In this document: positions 6,141 through 14,900 of the stretch, one piece after another | Numbering within the stretch: position 1 is the first letter of the stretch | Layout: every line of letters begins with the position of its first letter | From: CAZQAA01 sp964591255 | Lineage (GTDB): Bacteria > Desulfobacterota > DSM-4660 > Desulfatiglandales > Desulfatiglandaceae | Assembly: GCA_964591255.1 (NCBI GenBank) | Contig: CAZQAA010000135.1 | Span: 1-21,593, forward strand | Direction of reading: 5' to 3' | DNA: 21,593 nt | The notes under the pieces: model-generated | What the model was told of the DNA's origin: nothing | Database searches by the model: none | What the model saw: only the letters and a program-made list of their open reading frames with translations | Translations under genes and position numbers: made by a program

Positions 6141-9133
6141 TCTTTGTTAATATCCTTTTGCCTACATTCTAAACGATCCTCCGCCTTGAGTGGAATTTCC
6201 AAATATTTTTCAGAAAGCTCAACGGCCTTTTTCAAGGCAATCCAGGAATCACGCTGACAGCAACGCGCGGCCTTGAATTTTGCGATCTCTTTAAGCGTTA
6301 TCTGGGTGACATTTTGGGCAATCTTCCGTTCCTTGGGGGTTAATGGCGTGGCACCAAGGATCAGGCTAAATGCTATACCCACACCAACCGCTGCCCCGCA
6401 TGCCCCCATAAAGGCACAATGCCCCCCTGCTACCGTATTTCCTCGCTGGATACCTGTCTGGATGGCAGATGCAGACAGATTGCCCCCCAGGTTACGGTAT
6501 GTGCTCAATACGATCCCAGGTACCAGGGCATGATGTTCGGGACCATGAACAGGAATCCTTGGGTGAGTTCGAATGAGTTTCAGCAGGGAAATCATGTCCG
6601 TCTCTTCTGTGTTCATACAGATATGTTCTATAATTTCCAGAGCTTCTCCTGTATGACAATAATCACATACAAAATGGCCGTTCCGGCACATGCTGTTGGC
6701 AAGAAAAACCTTTTGGCAATAAACACATTGGCCTTCCTTTTCATCAGAGAGATATATGATGGGGGCCCCGCAAACCAGACAACCGTGGTTAGATACAGGC
6801 ATCATATTAAGCGGTTCAACGGACTGGACCTTCTTATCTCCGGTCTCAGGCGGCATGGAACAGCAACAGGTATTCTGGCCCTCTACATTGGTGACATTGC
6901 CGGATTCATCAAGTATAAACACCTGATCCTGCAACATCTCTGCCTCATGTCGTGGAATCTCTATCACATGTCCGGGCAATAATACGGTCCCGTTATGGGT
7001 CATGAGATAGGGCATGGGCCCCCTGTAGATTACAGTTACCTTATCAGACAATTCGGGTTTGAAAGCAGAGAATGTGAGCGAATAGAACGGATGACCCTGG
7101 ACCTCCCGGTAGGGAAACCTCTTGATCAGGCGGGGGGCAACAAATCCCATCTCAGAAATAAGGGCCATAAGATGTTGTTGGGTAAGGGCCCCGGCAATAC
7201 ACTCACCACGCAAATCTTCATCGTTGCGAATGGCCGGGTCCGGCTCTGTTTCACATACCACGTCAGATATTACCAGGCGTCCACCAGGACGAAGCACCCG
7301 AAAGATCTCGGAATATGCCCTTCTCTTATGAACCGACAGGTTCATGACGCAATTGGAAATAACCACATCTACAGATTCATCTCCTATTGGCAGATCCTCC
7401 AGATATCCTTTTTTAAATTGTATATTGTCATATCCCAGGTTCTTCACCACATCTTGACAGGCCCTGCAGGCAAGCTCCAACATAGGGTCTAACATGTCGA
7501 CTCCCATAACCCTCCCATCTTTTCCGGTCAAGCGGGCGGCAATAAAACATTCCACGCCGGTACCACACCCAAGATCCACGATACATTCACCCTCCTGTAT
7601 CTCTGCATCCATGACAGGACTGCCACACCCATATCCCCTGAATCTGAATGCCTCCGGCACATGATTCAGGATATCCTCATCATAGCATACAGGATTCAGG
7701 ATATCCTCTTTCTTGTCTCCAACTGCTTGGGAATAAAAAGACTTGACCACATTCAGGCTGTTTTCAGCGGCTGTTGCCAGCAAACAATTTGGATGTGCCA
7801 GAGCCACCTTTCCATGTGCCCCACAACTTTCCAGGATTTCACCCATCCGCAGTCTCAACTGTGGAATGCCATTTTCAGATTGCCTGGACGATTCTCTCGC
7901 TATCAACCATAGTGCTATCTTCTCATATAGAGAGATATAAGGATCATCTCCCATAAAGGTCTTGTTGTGAATGTAGCTATGATCCATGTCTCCTCCGCCG
8001 AGGATAAAACGGAAAGGGGAAGTCAATCTTGCGGCCGTTGCCTCACGGATCCTCCTGAGAACAGGACTCTGTTGCCAGGCATTTTCTAATCCCACCGATA
8101 AATCTGTGGATAGTTCCGGGATACCTACAAGCGCAGCAGACGGGTAAAGTAAGCCGTCTGGACCGACAGCCAGTGATTCCCATCCTGCAGTTGTTCCATC
8201 ATGTATAGTTCCCCTTGGAGCAAAGACCTGGGTTTTCAGCGACTCAATATTGTCGATTGAGATATTATTCTCCTCTGCCCTTTCCACGGCCTTGAGAAAA
8301 TTCTCAAAAATAAGATCAATGGGGGCAAATCCATCATCCTTTCCACGCCCGCGGATAAAATACCACATAAAATGGACATTGCCTGCGCCAGAATCCGCGG
8401 CAAAGTCTACCACCTTAGACATCTCCTCCACATTGTGATTTGTTACACACATGGAAAGTGTGTAAGGGATATTGTGTCCTTTAATCCACTGGAGATTCCT
8501 GGATAATCTTTGAAAGGCCCCTTTGCCCCGTATCCTGTCATGATTTGGACCAATGCCGTCAATGCTGATCTGGAGATGAAAACGTCCGGAATCGACCCAT
8601 TCCAGATCTATGGCATCGGGGAGGTTCATTCCGTTGGTCAATATGACCAAGTGATTATCGTTGGGGTCAAGCAATCCATTAATTATCCTGTTTATCTCCG
8701 GATGAACAAAGGGTTCGCCCCCCGTCAATACAAAGACACGACAGCCAATACGGACTGCATCTCTTGCAATCCTCAATATGTCGTCGCCTCCCAACTCGTT
8801 TCTCTCCTTTGGTGACGAGGCAAAAAGACAGTGTGAGCATGACAGGTTGCATCTATTGGTTATATGAAACCATAGCTCGCTTAACTGCTCTAACCCAAGA
8901 TGGACCGAGCGCCCTTCATAGTTAACAGGTCTGATCGGTGGCAACGTATGCAGAAAATTATGTACATATGGATCGCCATTTAAAAAAACATGGTTTTGCA
9001 GGTCCTGAAGTATCCTGTCCCCGGGACGGTTAGGGACAAACCAGTCTGGCTCTTCCGAGCTAAGATAAATGGGGGTATCATCATATTGTATTCGTTGCCA
9101 ATATTCGCTTTGAAAATGAGGCGGATGATTCAT
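6110..9133 (-). CDS. Three-domain fusion: radical SAM, ArsM-like methyltransferase and DUF5714
   Basis: A 1007-residue multi-domain enzyme. Residues about 80-370: radical SAM domain with CNLSCSHC (Cys95, Cys99, Cys102) and LTGGEP (136-141); the stretch GPDGLLYPSAAL looks like a SPASM start but without its cysteines. Residues about 375-460: an uncharacterised helical linker. Residues about 460-692: class I SAM-dependent methyltransferase close to ArsM and related rSAM-associated methylases (YGCGSP, DLGCGTGVECFIAARL at 520-535, GVDMLDPML, SNCVMNLS, FRVLRPGGRLVISD, GECIAGAL). Residues about 695-760: a small domain ending in a triple Cys (756-758). Residues about 780-1007: DUF5714, with zinc-ribbon pairs (Cys785/788, 803/806, 823/826) and GACGAAVGVG, then Cys958-Cys959. 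AAGGAGGA precedes the ATG. It is the first gene of a two-gene unit. Known relatives act on arsenic or belong to selenoprotein-associated clusters; the substrate here is not known. Confidence 0.9.
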   Translation of the reverse strand: MNHPPHFQSEYWQRIQYDDTPIYLSSEEPDWFVPNRPGDRILQDLQNHVFLNGDPYVHNFLHTLPPIRPVNYEGRSVHLGLEQLSELWFHITNRCNLSCSHCLFASSPKERNELGGDDILRIARDAVRIGCRVFVLTGGEPFVHPEINRIINGLLDPNDNHLVILTNGMNLPDAIDLEWVDSGRFHLQISIDGIGPNHDRIRGKGAFQRLSRNLQWIKGHNIPYTLSMCVTNHNVEEMSKVVDFAADSGAGNVHFMWYFIRGRGKDDGFAPIDLIFENFLKAVERAEENNISIDNIESLKTQVFAPRGTIHDGTTAGWESLAVGPDGLLYPSAALVGIPELSTDLSVGLENAWQQSPVLRRIREATAARLTSPFRFILGGGDMDHSYIHNKTFMGDDPYISLYEKIALWLIARESSRQSENGIPQLRLRMGEILESCGAHGKVALAHPNCLLATAAENSLNVVKSFYSQAVGDKKEDILNPVCYDEDILNHVPEAFRFRGYGCGSPVMDAEIQEGECIVDLGCGTGVECFIAARLTGKDGRVMGVDMLDPMLELACRACQDVVKNLGYDNIQFKKGYLEDLPIGDESVDVVISNCVMNLSVHKRRAYSEIFRVLRPGGRLVISDVVCETEPDPAIRNDEDLRGECIAGALTQQHLMALISEMGFVAPRLIKRFPYREVQGHPFYSLTFSAFKPELSDKVTVIYRGPMPYLMTHNGTVLLPGHVIEIPRHEAEMLQDQVFILDESGNVTNVEGQNTCCCSMPPETGDKKVQSVEPLNMMPVSNHGCLVCGAPIIYLSDEKEGQCVYCQKVFLANSMCRNGHFVCDYCHTGEALEIIEHICMNTEETDMISLLKLIRTHPRIPVHGPEHHALVPGIVLSTYRNLGGNLSASAIQTGIQRGNTVAGGHCAFMGACGAAVGVGIAFSLILGATPLTPKERKIAQNVTQITLKEIAKFKAARCCQRDSWIALKKAVELSEKYLEIPLKAEDRLECRQKDINKECLGKGCPLY

Positions 9134-9344
9134 TCTTATATATTCCTCCTTATGTCAATCAATTATCAGGGGCAATAGGGGGCACTTTTGTATAAAGCTC
9201 CCCACGCCTTACAGCCTTAGGATAGACCGATCCAGGAGAAGAGAAATCATTCATGACCGTTACCGAGAACTACTCCTCCACAGGATGGGACAAAATCCGT
9301 TTGGCAAAATCCCATTAGATATTACGGCAAAGATTTATCTCTTC

Positions 9345-9375
9345 AGGACTATATTGTCCAGTCCTAATCTTTAGG
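9345..9375. repeat. Overlapping alternative hairpins
   Basis: AGGACT (9345-9350) pairs with AGTCCT (9360-9365) around a 9-nt loop, while CCTAA (9363-9367) pairs with TTAGG (9371-9375). The two share bases, so only one can form. Further GTCC copies at 9356-9359 and 9375-9378 could also pair with GGAC at 9346-9349. Function is unknown. Confidence 0.4.
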
Positions 9376-9393
9376 TCCATCTCTGTTACCTCA

Positions 9394-9424
9394 TTGGAAA
9401 GGGCCTCTGAATGAGCCCTTCCAA
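9394..9424. repeat. Ten-base-pair hairpin with one bulge
   Basis: TTGGAAAGGGC (9394-9404) pairs with GCCCTTCCAA (9415-9424) around a 10-nt loop, leaving one A bulged. No T-run follows on either strand, so it is not a standard terminator. It sits in the spacer between divergent genes. Confidence 0.45.
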
Positions 9425-9499
9425 AATAGGAATAAAAATACTATATCCGAAAACGAATGTGAATCTGAAACTGTATCTTTATGTGAACAAATGCCATGT

Positions 9500-9540
9500 A
9501 TATCTATATGATACCCCTAATGAACGATAGATATCTTTTT
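9500..9540 (+). repeat. AT-rich hairpin followed by CTTTTT
   Basis: ATATCTAT (9500-9507) and ATAGATAT (9527-9534) are perfect 8-bp arms around a 19-nt loop, followed by CTTTTT. It resembles a weak terminator or leader attenuator upstream of the radical SAM gene at 9649, but the stem is AT-only apart from one C-G pair. Confidence 0.35.
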
Positions 9541-9648
9541 AGGATTGATGCATTCATCTTCCAATGATAGAATAAAAGAATATAGTTCTTTATGTCTTAA
9601 TCAAATTGTTAAAATAGACTATTACCATGATAAAGGGGAATATCTAAT

Positions 9649-10545
9649 ATGGAAGAAAACGCACCTATAGAGGAAATGCATTATGAAGGAAACTGTATAA
9701 GGCCCCCCAGCGAGGCGTTCAGTATTTTGCTACAGGTGACCCTGGGATGTTCCCATAACAAGTGCACATTCTGTGGCACATATCCAGACAAGAGGTTTGC
9801 AATCAAGGATGACCGTATTATCCTTAATGATATCCTCTTCGCCTCTAAGTATATGAAGCGGCAGGATAGAGTATTTCTTATGGACGGGGATGCCCTGATA
9901 ATTCCACAAAAAAGACTGATGTGGATTCTTGACAGGATAAAGGAGCACCTTCCCTGGGTCAGGAGGGTAGGGGCTTACGCAAATACCAAAAGCATCAGGA
10001 TGAAGTCTCCTGATGACCTGCAAAGACTTAAGGAGAATGGGCTGGGAATTCTATATCTTGGTGTGGAAACCGGTGATGACGAAACATTAAAAAGGATCCG
10101 CAAGGGGACGAGTGCACAGAACCTGATTAACATGTGAAGAAAGGTGATAGAATCAGGTATCAAACTATCAGTTACCGTATTACTGGGAATAGCAGGTCGC
10201 GAAAGGTCCCTTGTGCACGCCAGGGCGACCGGTGAACTCCTGAGCGCCATGGATCCCAATTATATAGGGGCCCTGACTGTGATGTTGATCCCCGGCACCC
10301 CGCTCCACGAAGATTACATCCACGGGAGGTTTGAACTTCCCACGGAAAGGGAGATGCTAATTGAATTAAGGGAAATGATAGCTCATACCAACCTGAGCAG
10401 GGGGCTTTTTTTCTCCAACCATGCATCCAATTACCTGCCCGTAAAAGTAAGGTTGCCAAAGGGCAAACAGGAGGCCTTAGACCTGATAGACAGCGCCTTA
10501 AAGGGTGAAATCGGCCTCAGGCCGGAATGGATGAGGGCGCTCTAA
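9649..10545 (+). pseudogene. Radical SAM protein gene interrupted by one in-frame TGA
   Basis: Read through the TGA at 10135-10137, this is one continuous 298-residue radical SAM protein. The first part (162 residues) has the cluster motif CSHNKCTFC (Cys34, Cys39, Cys42; spacing x4-x2, which I recall as normal for this family), MDGDALIIPQ and GLGILYLGVETGDDE. The second part resumes in the same frame (RKVIESGIKLSVTVLLGIAG) and continues to the family-like end ALKGEIGLRPEWMRAL. Relatives as I remember them carry Gly at the stop position (M-G-R), so a single GGA to TGA change explains it: a nonsense mutation or a sequencing error. Both halves are otherwise intact, so decay, if real, is recent. 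The start has AAAGGGG about 10 nt upstream. Relatives are of unknown function. Its stop overlaps the stop of the convergent thioesterase gene. Confidence 0.8.
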
Positions 10546-10973
10546 TTATCCCCCCCATCCTTTGCACTTTCCAGCACATTATAGATATCCGGTGGGATGT
10601 ATATGGCCCTGAAATTTTCAGGGTCTGACACATCCATACAGATCCTTTTCTCCAATCCTTCAGCCATAAGCGCATTATTTGATGCCCGGATATTGTGTCT
10701 CAAGAGGACTGTTCTTTCTTCCAGCGTATCAATACTGGTTGTGATACGAATAATACCGAGATATTTCCCCGGCTTAAAGTAACGGCATGATGACTCGACA
10801 AGGCCAAATGCGATTCTTTTATCACGCCAAAGGGCCATCATGTTCAGATTGATCTTTTCAAAAAAAAGGTGCCCGCACGCATCGATCCACTCGTAAAATC
10901 TGGGATAGAAGACTATGCCGAGCGGGTCCAAATCCCCCCACATAATCCTTCGCTCAATACAATTTTCTATCAT
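10542..10973 (-). CDS. Hot-dog fold acyl-CoA thioesterase (4HBT family)
   Basis: A 143-residue cytoplasmic protein of the 4-hydroxybenzoyl-CoA thioesterase/YbgC type. The catalytic signature is visible as WGDLDPLGIVFYPRFYEWID (residues 12-31), with Asp16 at the position of the catalytic aspartate. The following RYFKPGKYLGIIRI...LRHNI strands fit the hot-dog sheet. It should hydrolyse an acyl- or aroyl-CoA; the substrate cannot be read from the sequence. It starts 8 nt after the ftsY stop with only a weak ribosome binding site, so it is probably the last gene of the smc-ftsY unit and translated by coupling. Its TAG overlaps the TAA of the convergent radical SAM gene. Confidence 0.88.
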   Translation of the reverse strand: MIENCIERRIMWGDLDPLGIVFYPRFYEWIDACGHLFFEKINLNMMALWRDKRIAFGLVESSCRYFKPGKYLGIIRITTSIDTLEERTVLLRHNIRASNNALMAEGLEKRICMDVSDPENFRAIYIPPDIYNVLESAKDGGDN

Positions 10974-10981
10974 GATCTATT

Positions 10982-11950
10982 TTAGGTGAAGATGGCCTGC
11001 ACAAACTCCTCCGCGTTGAACGGCCTTAAATCATCAAGTTTTTCTCCGATACCGATATATATGACCGGAACATTTAACTCATGAGAGATTCCAACCACTA
11101 TCCCGCCCTTTGCCGTGCCATCAAGTTTGGTCAGGATAATACCTGTAATTCCCAGTGAGGCATTGAATATCTGGGCCTGGGAAATGGCATTCTGCCCGGT
11201 AGTAGCATCCAGGACCAGCCATGTCTCATGGGGCGCACCAGGAAGTTTACGGCCGGCCACCCGCTGGATCTTCTCAAGCTCTCCCATCAAGTTTGTATTA
11301 GTATGCAGGCGGCCGGCCGTATCGATAAGGACGACATCCACCTGTTTAGAAATAGCTGCCGTTATAGCATCGAAAACTACAGCAGAAGGATCTGCAGACG
11401 CTTCCCTTTGAACTATTTCCGCCCCAACCCTGTTTGCCCATATGCCCAACTGCTCAACTGCCGCAGCCCTGTAAGTATCTGCTGCAGCCAACATAACCTT
11501 CTTTCCCTGAACACGAAAAGCGTGTGCAATCTTGCCTATTGTGGTTGTCTTTCCCACCCCGTTTACACCCACGACCAATATGACCATCGGTTCCCCGGGA
11601 GATGGCATAGCATGTTCTGCAGCAGCAACATCAAGAAAAGAAAGGATATGTTCTTTCAAGGCATCTTTCAATTTTTCCGGATCTTTTAACTGCCTCCTGT
11701 TTACCTTCTCTCTAACCGATTCGACCAATTCCTGGCTGGCCCTGACACCTATATCAGATGTGAAAAGTATCTCCTCCAATTCTTCCAAAAGATCTTCGGT
11801 AATCTCACGCTTGCCCAAAAACAGCTGATCAACCCGTTTTGTAAATGAAGACCTTGTCTTTGAAAGTCCCTGTTGGAGCCTCTTAAAGAACCCTCCTTTC
11901 TCTTCTGCCAAGGTGTCCTGGGCCCCCTTCTTCTTGAAAAATCCTATCAT
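10982..11950 (-). CDS. ftsY: Signal recognition particle receptor FtsY
   Basis: SRP-family GTPase that docks ribosome-SRP complexes at the inner membrane for co-translational insertion. At 322 residues it has the NG domain with only a short basic N-terminal stretch (FFKKKGAQDTLAEEKGGFFKRL), not the long acidic A domain of E. coli. GTPase motifs: GVNGVGKTTT (128-137), DTYRAAAVEQL (158-168), DTAGR (210-214), TKLDGTAKGG (274-283). The ATG at 11950 lies 37 nt after the smc stop on the same strand. The smc-ftsY order is also found in other phyla, such as Bacillus. Identification is secure. Confidence 0.97.
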   Translation of the reverse strand: MIGFFKKKGAQDTLAEEKGGFFKRLQQGLSKTRSSFTKRVDQLFLGKREITEDLLEELEEILFTSDIGVRASQELVESVREKVNRRQLKDPEKLKDALKEHILSFLDVAAAEHAMPSPGEPMVILVVGVNGVGKTTTIGKIAHAFRVQGKKVMLAAADTYRAAAVEQLGIWANRVGAEIVQREASADPSAVVFDAITAAISKQVDVVLIDTAGRLHTNTNLMGELEKIQRVAGRKLPGAPHETWLVLDATTGQNAISQAQIFNASLGITGIILTKLDGTAKGGIVVGISHELNVPVIYIGIGEKLDDLRPFNAEEFVQAIFT

Positions 11951-11987
11951 CCTTTTTATCTATCCCTATCTCATTGATATCAGGCAT

Positions 11988-14900
11988 TCAGTTTTGCAAA
12001 CCGGCCATCCTTGGCGGATTCCGATCTTTCAAGCCATCGATATCCACAGAAACAAGCTTTGATATCCCGGCCTTTTCCATAGTAACGCCATAAAGGCGAT
12101 CCGTTATCTCCATACTCTTACGGTTATGGGTCACCATTATAATCTGAGATGTCTTATTGATTTTCCTCAACAAACTATTGAATCTATCAACATTCGCCTC
12201 GTCAAGAGGGGCATCCACCTCGTCAAGCAGACAGAAAGGACTCGGTTTAATCATATATATAGCAAACAAAAGCGCCATGGCCGTAAGGGCCTTCTCCCCT
12301 CCGGACAACAGTCCCATATAACTCACTTTCTTGCCAGGAGGTTGGACCTCTACCAAAACGCCGCTTTCCAAAGGCCTCGACTCATCCGTCAACCTGAGCC
12401 CGGCCGTACCTCCACTGAATAGGACAGGAAAAATTTCCTTAAGTTTCTGATCCACATCCTGCAAAGTCTGCCTAAATTTCATAACCGAGGTTTTGTTGAT
12501 CTTTTTTATGGCAGATCTCAAGTCCTCGATGGACTTCAGGAGATCTTCTTTCTGTTTTTTCATAAATTCATGACGCTCTTTCAATGCCTCGTACTCTTTG
12601 ATTGCAGTAAGATTGACCTCTCCCAGCTTTTGCCTCTGCATCTTATGGTCTTCAAGCCTCTCTTTTGCCTGTGGATGAGAAAAATTCTCATCTATGTATT
12701 GTGAATATACCTTAAGGAGATCCAGATTAAACTTTTCCTTGACTATCTCTTCTATGCCATTCATCTTAAAACGGATCTCAGAATGTTCCATCCGGGCCCT
12801 GTTAATATTTTCTTTCAGCATAGTAATTTCTTTGCGCAACTCCTCAGCCTTTTTCTCTTTTTCCCTGATTTTCCCCTGGAATTCCTGTCGTTCCTGCTCG
12901 ACATGATTCACCGCCTCCTCCGCATCCCCTACTTTTGCATAAAGGTCTGTCAAAGACTCCTTGATAGATTGCTTCTCAACCTCACACTCTTCACACCTTT
13001 TCCGGCTCTGGAGGATATCATTTTCGATTTTCTGCAATCGTTTGACAGAATCATCAATATATTCGTCGATTCTTTCTATCTCTCGCGTAAGACTGTGTTG
13101 TTCTTCCTCAAAAACACGACGATCTGTTCTCAATTTGGTCAGTTCATTCCTGCATTCATTAAACTCGTTTTCGCACTCCTTTAGCTCTATCTCCTTTTTC
13201 TTAAAATACTCCTCTTCCTTCAATCGTCCAGACTTACGACGCCTTAGCTCATCACTAATGGCAAGGAGTTCCTTTTCATGTCTTCCTTTTTGCCTGTCCT
13301 TTCTTTCCATCTCCTCCGATATTTTCAGAGATAGTTTTTCCTGTTGGTCCAGTTCCTGGGCCAAACGAAAAATATTCTTGTCAAGTTCATTTACCTCTTC
13401 CTGACAGTCCCATTTTTTTTCCGTAAGATCCTCTATCCTCTTTTTCTTTTCATGGAGATTATCCAGGACCGTCTTGAGTTCATCCTTCACCGTATCTGAC
13501 TTATTACTAAGGGAAACGACCTGTTTTTTTAGTTCATCTATCTCACGTTTTCTGGATAGAAGTCCCCGGGAGCTTTGGGCAAGCCTTCCACCACTTACAA
13601 CCCCCTTTTGATCCACAAGGTCTCCGTCCACAGTCACAAATCCCTTGTTTCCATACCCCTGCTTCCACGCAGATATGGCAGCATCAAGGGTTTCCACTAA
13701 AACAATATCCCCTAACATATATTTGATCAGCGCCTTGTATTTTTCCGGAACGGAAACAACGTCCGCCAGCAACACAAATTGCGTATTTTTAGTCTGGCAC
13801 GGTTGGCAATCTTCTCGATTGCCGACCTCTTTCAATGCCACAAAACTGCTCCTTCCCTTCCCCTTGTTTTTCAGATATGCCACTGCCTCTTTTGCATCCT
13901 CATGGGACTCTGTAATGACATACTGGAGCTTGTCCCCCAATACCACTTCCACGGATAATTCATATTTGGGATCCACATTGATAATATCGGCTAAAAGGCC
14001 CAGGATCCGCCCCTGCTGATATGGAATAAGGTCCTTGGCCTTCATTATAGTTCTTACACCCATCTTATAGCCCTCGAAGCTCTCAGCCAATGTCTGCAAG
14101 CTGCTGAGCCGCGATTCACAGAGATTAAGTTCCGTCTCGGACACCCTCAACTTCGCTTCCAAACGTTCCCGTGCTTCCTCCAGCTCCTCCAAATCCATCT
14201 TCTCTCTTTCAATGGCTGAACGGGTTTCCCTAAGCCTTTCAGATGCCCCTTCCCTGGCCACATTTTTCTTGTCCAACGCCTTGGACAGTTTTTCAATTCT
14301 GACCTTGACCTCGGAAAGCTCCTTTTCCAAACGTGACCTGCTGTCACTAATCTGGCCCAGCATCTTGTTTATATACGCGGATTCATGGGCAAGGCCTAAT
14401 TCCCTTTTTTCTGCTGTGCTTAATTTGGTCCTTGCCTGTTCATATTCTTCCCTGACCCTTTCCAGAAATTCCTCTCTCGCCTTTACCCTCTTCTCAATAA
14501 CACCTATGGCAGCACATGCCGAATCGAATCTTTCTTTGACCTCATCTCTCTTCTTCACTGCCATGGCCCTGTCTTGCCTAAAATCTGCCATTCTCTTCCT
14601 TATCCGGGCCTGTTCCCCCATGAGTCTGTCTGCCAGGCCTCTCTGCATCCTGATTTCACCTGTCAATGACTCAAGAAAAGCCTCTTTTTTATGGATTCTC
14701 TCTTTTAAACGAGCATACTCATCCTTGACCCGAGCAAGGTCCGCCTCCTTATTTGCAAACTCCAACTTAATCGTATCCATATGGGAGTGAATCTTTGACA
14801 ATTCTGTAGACTTGGTTACTTCCTCCTGTACAAGCGTTTCAGCCGATTTAACTTTATCCCCGGACTCTTCTTTTAACTGGTGGTATCTGTTTGCATAGAT

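Larger units (their letters stand above)
9134..9648. other. Gene-free 515-bp spacer between divergent genes, rich in inverted repeats
   Basis: It separates the start of the three-domain fusion gene (minus) from the interrupted radical SAM gene (plus), so promoters for both should lie here. I see no convincing protein gene; the best candidate is a 21-codon plus frame at 9254-9319 with poor ribosome binding. The left half is of average composition; the right half (about 9425-9640) is very AT-rich. Several perfect inverted repeats are present and listed separately. No clear sigma-70 promoter stands out on either strand. A decayed gene or a structured leader are both possible. Confidence 0.6.

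Noticed and set aside
6419..7492. Two plus-strand frames of 187 and 165 codons opposite the fusion gene
   Set aside because: Both are antisense to conserved methyltransferase and DUF5714 motifs and show no domain of their own.
9254..9319. 21-codon plus-strand frame in the large spacer
   Set aside because: The ribosome binding site is poorly placed and the peptide (MTVTENYSSTGWDKIRLAKS...) matches nothing I know.
10135..10137. UGA read as glycine (genetic code 25)
   Set aside because: Other genes here end naturally in TGA (3044-3046 and 6110-6112 on the minus strand), and gene content does not fit the lineages that use that code.
14212..14790. 192-codon plus-strand frame opposite smc
   Set aside because: Its Ser/Leu-rich product is the typical mirror image of a coiled-coil region; no ribosome binding site or domain.
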